Of a stretch of 64,000 bases of DNA, positions 59,654 through 64,000 are shown in pieces. The position numbers were made by a program, and so were the translations under genes. The notes under the pieces are model-generated. The model did no database searches, had not been told where the DNA came from, and saw only the letters and a list, made by a program, of their open reading frames with translations. Origin of the DNA: CAYQXJ01 sp964421565 (lineage in GTDB: Bacteria; Planctomycetota; Brocadiia; SM23-32); NCBI GenBank assembly GCA_964421565.1, contig CAYQXJ010000016.1, positions 1 through 64,000 on the forward strand. The letters are read 5' to 3'. The stretch's first letter is position 1, and each line of letters opens with the position of its first letter.

Positions 59654-61778
59654 GTTTGCGCGACCGGAGTTCCTGTGGGCCCTGCCGGCTGCTGCCTTGC
59701 CCGTCCTCATACACATGTGGAACCGGACCCGTTACCGCACTGTGCAGTGGGCGACAATGGACTTCCTGCGCGTGGCCGAGCGACACCGAAGGCAGCGCAT
59801 GCGGCTGAAGAACCTGCTTCTGCTCGCGATCAGGGTGCTGGCGGTGCTCTTGCTCGTATTCATGTTCGCGCGGCCCCGGGCGACGACCGCCCGGCCCGGA
59901 GCGCGCGGAGTGGAGAAGACCGTGGTGCTACTCGATGACTCCGCGAGCATGACTCAGACCGTGGACGGAGTGTCGCTCTTCGACAGGGCGAAACGCCTCG
60001 TCGGGGACATGGCCCAGGCTTCGCGCACAGGCTCCTTCGAGCTATGGGTCGGCAGTTGGCGCGAACCCGTGTTGGGAGCTGAAGATGCGGCTCAGCTCGA
60101 CGAGGCGGAGCTCGGCGCCGCGATCGACGCCCTGCGAACGGTGGGAACGCCGCTCGATCTGGACTTGCTGACACAGATGGGTCAGGGCTCGCCGGACGGG
60201 GCTCACTTCGTCATCGTGAGCGACCTGCGCGCGAGCGATTGGGGTGCGGCGCAGCCGCTGCCCCCGGTCAGATCGGCCCTGCGGTCACTGCAGGAGTTCG
60301 GCCCGGTGCAGATCGTGGACGTGGGTGCTGCGCCGGGACCGAACACGGGCCTCGGCGACCTCAGCGGTTCCGGGCGGTTTCTCTATGTGGATCGGGGCTC
60401 GCTGCTGCGCGTTACCGTGCACAACAAGCGCGACGCGCTGCTGGAGGCCGACGTCCTGCAGGTCGAGGTCGATGGGCGGCTGGTGCCGTCCGTGGCCGCT
60501 GCGGCGGTCCCGCCCGGCCAGCGGGTGAACGTTCCGTTCACGGTGCGCTTCTCCCGGCAGGGCTATCGTGCCCTGCGCGTTGCGCTGCGCACGCCCGACG
60601 CTTTCCCAGCGGACGACGAAAGGCACGCCTGCCTGACGGTTCTCAGGGATGTGCCGGTGCTGCTGGTGGAAGACGAACCAGGCGCCGCCCCGTATCTGGC
60701 TGCAGCGCTGGCGCCGAGCGCCGACAGCAGCTCCCTGCGTGTCGAACGCGTCCGCAGTGATGCGGCTGGTATCTCTGTGGATGAATACGCCGTCGTTTTT
60801 CTGTACGACCTGCGGACTCCGGCTCTCTGGACAGAGCCCCTACGGCGTTACGTTGTGGACGGGGGGCGGGTCGTGGCCTTCCTGGGCGCGGGTGCTGAAG
60901 AGGCGGCATGGCGGGCGAGCTTCTTCTCTCAATCGCGCGGGTTGATCGACGCCGACCTGGTCGCACAGGCCCAGGTGGAGGCGGGCGCCGGTTTGACGCA
61001 ACTCGACGCCGCGCATCCCCTTCTGCAACCGTTTGCGGGTTGGGAGGCGGTGTTCGCCACTGCATCATTCGCGCGATACCATGCTCTGGTGCCCGGTCGC
61101 GCGTGCGAGTCGCCGGTCCGCTTCGACGATGCTGCCAGCACACCTGCGCTCCTGGTGCAGCGGTTGGGAGAAGGTTGGGTGGCTGTCTTCCCGTTCGCTC
61201 TGCAGTGGACCGACTGGGCGCGCCACGAAGTCGCTCGCACGACCTTCGTGAGCCTTATGCAATGGCTTGTGGAATCGGGGACACCGGCTTCGGACGAGCT
61301 GAACTTGAAGGCGGGTGCCGCCTTGTCGTTCCCGTTGCAGGCTGGCCGGCACCGCGTGACGGGCCGGCTTCTTCCACCGGATGGGGGCGAAGCGCTGGAG
61401 CTTGTTGCCGACGCCCGTGCGGATCGCGAAGGGCTCTGGTTTACCAGCGCCCCGCTGAATCGGCTCGGCGTCTGGAAGCTGCAGCTTGAGCGGTTGGGCG
61501 GCGGCACGGACAGTGTGCCCATAGCCGTGAACTTGCCGGAGAGTGAGAGCCGACTCGAGCGCACAAGCCCGGCTGCGCTCGAACGTCTTTCCGTGCGCCC
61601 GGGCCAACTGCGTGTTCTGAAGGCTGGCGACGCGGGCGAGGGCGAAGGATTGGGGAAGGCGCGTTGGTGGCGTGCGTTTGCGGTTCTGGCGCTGGCCGTC
61701 TTGTTTGTGGAGAGCCTTCTGGCCTACGCGTTCGGCAACCCATCGTCGGATGCGCTGCTGTGGGGAGGTAGCCCATGA
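59646..61778 (+). CDS. BatA-type membrane protein with VWA domain
   Basis: A 710-residue protein. The N-terminus is a BatA domain (FARPEFLWALPAAALPVLIHMWNR, then a second helix NLLLLAIRVLAVLLLVFMFARP), followed by a VWA domain with MIDAS motif VVLLDDSASM. The middle has beta-sandwich-like repeats and a GATase-like part (AVVFLYDLR), and the C-terminus has a membrane helix (ALAVLFVESLLAYAF). It overlaps the mannosyltransferase-like gene by 8 bases and the next gene by 4. Such pairs usually belong to MoxR/DUF58/BatA membrane clusters. Confidence 0.82.
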   Translation: MVEFARPEFLWALPAAALPVLIHMWNRTRYRTVQWATMDFLRVAERHRRQRMRLKNLLLLAIRVLAVLLLVFMFARPRATTARPGARGVEKTVVLLDDSASMTQTVDGVSLFDRAKRLVGDMAQASRTGSFELWVGSWREPVLGAEDAAQLDEAELGAAIDALRTVGTPLDLDLLTQMGQGSPDGAHFVIVSDLRASDWGAAQPLPPVRSALRSLQEFGPVQIVDVGAAPGPNTGLGDLSGSGRFLYVDRGSLLRVTVHNKRDALLEADVLQVEVDGRLVPSVAAAAVPPGQRVNVPFTVRFSRQGYRALRVALRTPDAFPADDERHACLTVLRDVPVLLVEDEPGAAPYLAAALAPSADSSSLRVERVRSDAAGISVDEYAVVFLYDLRTPALWTEPLRRYVVDGGRVVAFLGAGAEEAAWRASFFSQSRGLIDADLVAQAQVEAGAGLTQLDAAHPLLQPFAGWEAVFATASFARYHALVPGRACESPVRFDDAASTPALLVQRLGEGWVAVFPFALQWTDWARHEVARTTFVSLMQWLVESGTPASDELNLKAGAALSFPLQAGRHRVTGRLLPPDGGEALELVADARADREGLWFTSAPLNRLGVWKLQLERLGGGTDSVPIAVNLPESESRLERTSPAALERLSVRPGQLRVLKAGDAGEGEGLGKARWWRAFAVLALAVLFVESLLAYAFGNPSSDALLWGGSP

Positions 61779-64000
61779 ACGGCGCCTTGGCACCGGCGCA
61801 GGGCACGGACCGAGTGATCACCCTTTTCCAGTGGGCGTCGGCCCCCTCCGGCGGTTGGGCCCTGCTGGCCCTGGTTGGTGCGGCCGGCGTGACCGCATGC
61901 GTCGCGTGGGCCTACGCCCGTGAGCGAGCGGGCCGCCTCAGGTGGGCGCCGTTTGCCCTGCGCATCTGCCTGCTGTACGTGATCGCGCTCATACTTCTTG
62001 GTCCCAGCACTGCGATTGACTTGCGTCGTGTGGTTCCGGGCCATGTGGTAATGCTTGTCGACCGGTCCGCGAGCATGTCAGTTCGCGACGCAGGGGAGGG
62101 GCAGTCCGCAAGTCGTCACGAATTGCTGCGCCGTCTCCTTGCGCCTGCGACGCTGGCGGCGCTCACGCAACGAGCCGAGGTCAGGCTGGTCACCTTCGCT
62201 TCGGCGACGAAAGAGGTCCTTACGCTACCCTACGGGGCAGAAGCTGTGGAGCCGAAGTTCCCCGAATGGGAGGCGACGGGGGCATACACGGATATCAGGG
62301 CTGCACTGCACGCGGCGCTCGGCCCCTCGGAGGGGACTCCCCTGGCCGGCGTTGTGCTTCTCAGCGATGGCATCGACACGGCTGGTTCCGACGGGGCGGA
62401 GCTGGCCCGGCAGGCCGCAGGGGGCGGAATCCCGATACATGCGATCGCCTTCGGCAGTTCTAATCCGTTACCCAACGTGCGTGTGGTGGGGCTGCGCGCT
62501 GACGGAAGGGCGCTTGCTGGTTTGCCCTTGAGGTTGACAGCCACCGTTGCCTCAGAGGGCTTGGGTGGCCGGGAGGTGACGTTGTTGCTCGCGGCATCCG
62601 GGACCGACGGCGATAGCCGGGAAGTGCTACGCCGCGCCGTGGTGCTGGGAGAGGGCGAAGCTGTCAAGACGTTGGATCTGACCCATGTGCCACCGGCCGG
62701 TGGCCTGCTGCGCTACGAGGCCCGCGTTGAGCCGCTCGAGGGAGAAGCGCGGCTGGAAGACAACGTCGGCGCGGTTCAGGTGCAGGTCTCCGAGCAGAAG
62801 GTCCGTGTTCTGCTGGTCGGCGGTGTGCCCTCCCGCGAGTTCCGTTTCCTGAGGGAGCTGATCCGGCGCGATCCGACGTTCGAGCTGGACGTATGGTTAA
62901 GTACGTCGAGCGCTTCGCCCCCTTTGCCGCAGACCCGGTCCGAACTGCTTCGCTATGCCGTGGTGTTGGCTTGCGATCCTGCACGGGATGACGTTGAGGC
63001 TGAGTGGTGGAGCAAAGTGGTGCAGCTGGTTGACAGGGAGGGGCTCGGACTCGTCTACGTTGCCGGGCCGGCCCATGCGCCGGATCTGCTCACCGGCCGG
63101 GGGGCAGATCGCCTGCTGAATGCGCTGCCGGTGCTGCCCGACCGCGCGCGACTGCTCTCGCTCATTTCGGGCGGGGGCTACTTCACGCGCTTGCTGGCGG
63201 TGACTGCGGCGGCGAATGGGGCGGAGCATCCTGTGCTTGCCCCCGCCGATGCCTCGGCCCCGCTCGCTTACTGGCGCCAGGCGCCCGGTCTCTACTGGAC
63301 GTGTCCGACGGTGGGCGCGAAGCAGGGAGCGACCGTGCTGCTGCGGGCGGGACAGCACGTACTGGCGGCCGTGCAGCCCTATGGGATGGGTCGCGTTCTG
63401 TGGTGCGGTTCGCCAGAGACCTGGCGGTGGCGCCGGGCCGGCATTCAGCGGCACGAGCGGTTCTGGCTGCAGGCACTTCGGCACGCAGCGGGCGGCGTCC
63501 TGGTCGCGGATAGGCGCGTTCGCATCAGCTTGGACCGCTCCGCTTATTTGCCGGGTCAGGTTGTTCGGGTCCGGGTGCGAGTCTTGGATGAAGCCATGGA
63601 GCCCGTGGCGGCGCCTGAGGTGGTGTTATCCGTGGAGCGTGACGGCGCGGCGTTGCGGGAGCTGTCAGCCCGGCCGGTTGTCGGCAAGCCCGGAACCTAC
63701 GAGGCCCTCTTCACGCCTCCGCGTTTCGGCAGTTTTCGCGTTGTCCATCGCGTGCCAAGTGGGCCCGTTGTCGCTGAGGGGTTCGAAGTGAAGCGGCCGG
63801 AAGTGGAGTTTCGGCGAGTCCGGCCTGATATAGACCTGCTAACGCGGATGACGCGGCAAACGGGCGGCATCCTGCTTCGCCCCGACGAGATCGGCCGGCT
63901 GACCGAAGTCATCCCCGACATGTCGCGCACTGTCGTGGAGCCCGGGCCAGTGCGACCGGCGTGGGATCGCGCCTGGCTGCTCGGCCTCATAATCGTGCTG
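61775..64000 (+). CDS. VWA-domain membrane protein, C-terminus beyond the window
   Basis: A frame open from ATG 61775 to the right edge (742 codons, no stop). Two N-terminal membrane helices (WALLALVGAAGVTACVAWAYA and LRICLLYVIALILLGP) precede a VWA domain with MIDAS DRSASMS and TDIRAAL...VVLLSDGIDT. A beta domain and a class I glutamine-amidotransferase-like fold (VRVLLVGGVPSREFRFLRELI) follow, then a hydrophobic stretch at the edge (AWLLGLIIVL). The four-base overlap and a good GGGGAGG site tie it to the BatA-type gene. It is probably a partner in that complex. Confidence 0.85.
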   Translation, partial: MNGALAPAQGTDRVITLFQWASAPSGGWALLALVGAAGVTACVAWAYARERAGRLRWAPFALRICLLYVIALILLGPSTAIDLRRVVPGHVVMLVDRSASMSVRDAGEGQSASRHELLRRLLAPATLAALTQRAEVRLVTFASATKEVLTLPYGAEAVEPKFPEWEATGAYTDIRAALHAALGPSEGTPLAGVVLLSDGIDTAGSDGAELARQAAGGGIPIHAIAFGSSNPLPNVRVVGLRADGRALAGLPLRLTATVASEGLGGREVTLLLAASGTDGDSREVLRRAVVLGEGEAVKTLDLTHVPPAGGLLRYEARVEPLEGEARLEDNVGAVQVQVSEQKVRVLLVGGVPSREFRFLRELIRRDPTFELDVWLSTSSASPPLPQTRSELLRYAVVLACDPARDDVEAEWWSKVVQLVDREGLGLVYVAGPAHAPDLLTGRGADRLLNALPVLPDRARLLSLISGGGYFTRLLAVTAAANGAEHPVLAPADASAPLAYWRQAPGLYWTCPTVGAKQGATVLLRAGQHVLAAVQPYGMGRVLWCGSPETWRWRRAGIQRHERFWLQALRHAAGGVLVADRRVRISLDRSAYLPGQVVRVRVRVLDEAMEPVAAPEVVLSVERDGAALRELSARPVVGKPGTYEALFTPPRFGSFRVVHRVPSGPVVAEGFEVKRPEVEFRRVRPDIDLLTRMTRQTGGILLRPDEIGRLTEVIPDMSRTVVEPGPVRPAWDRAWLLGLIIVL

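Noticed and set aside
1..64000. CRISPR array, insertion sequence, prophage or other mobile element
   Set aside because: No regularly spaced repeats, transposase, integrase, terminal inverted repeats or phage structural genes were seen on reading both strands.

Overview
The window is high-GC bacterial chromosome, densely packed with ordinary housekeeping and accessory genes. It holds no phage, insertion sequence or CRISPR array that I could recognise. A diderm envelope is implied by a complete type II secretion (T2SS) locus with its outer-membrane secretin, plus MurA. The mix of a sulfatase, Gfo/Idh/MocA oxidoreductase, TIM-barrel sugar isomerases, GH116 and sialidase-like enzymes, a Tat-exported DUF362 protein and BatA/VWA proteins is typical of Planctomycetota, Hydrogenedentota, Lentisphaerota or Armatimonadota. 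I cannot fix the phylum from sequence alone. Many intergenic gaps carry good sigma-70 promoters (TTGNNN, 16-18 bp, TATANT-like).

Layout. 0.2-5.2 kb: plus-strand operon with a duplicated nucleoside diphosphate kinase-like protein, a glyoxalase II-like hydrolase, a PurH with a degenerate transformylase half, and a GT4 glycosyltransferase. 5.3-8.7 kb (minus): DUF2851, EF-P and two small unknown proteins. 8.9-10.7 kb: an ABC exporter behind a strong promoter overlapped by a perfect palindrome that looks like a TetR-family operator. 11.0-14.2 kb: sulfatase, oxidoreductase and sugar isomerase (catabolic module). 14.5-17.6 kb: NIF3-like protein, PrmC, MurA. 17.9-20.2 kb: ECF sigma factor, zinc-binding anti-sigma factor, Spy/CnrX-like periplasmic protein and a secreted Gly-rich protein. 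20.3-31.3 kb: T2SS genes in the order E-F-G-H-I-J-K-L-M-C-D, with overlapping or nearly abutting junctions.

31.4-45.7 kb is mixed: two sialidase-like beta-propellers, a creatininase-family amidohydrolase preceded by a remnant of a GNAT acetyltransferase, tRNA-Val(CAC), DUF362, a SpoIIM-like membrane protein, a divergent FolD, a metallo-beta-lactamase-fold protein, a secreted esterase, an adenylate-forming enzyme, an NRAMP-like transporter without the canonical metal motif, and a GH116 glycosidase. 45.7-52.4 kb (minus) is a central-metabolism operon running gap, pgk, rpe, accD, DUF429 and an M14 peptidase, with a strong promoter upstream of gap and a 17-bp hairpin between gap and pgk. 52.5-57.5 kb (plus): sugar isomerase, CinA and three coiled-coil or zinc-ribbon proteins of unknown function. 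57.5-64 kb: RsmA (minus), a homologue of the tRNA-queuosine mannosyltransferase, a BatA-like protein and a second VWA membrane protein that runs off the right edge.

The most interesting points are the loss of folate-enzyme catalytic residues in both PurH and FolD, the orphan TetR-like operator, the two-domain NDK, the queuosine-mannosyltransferase homologue, and the envelope-stress sigma module placed directly before the secretion locus. I saw no clearly novel multi-gene system.
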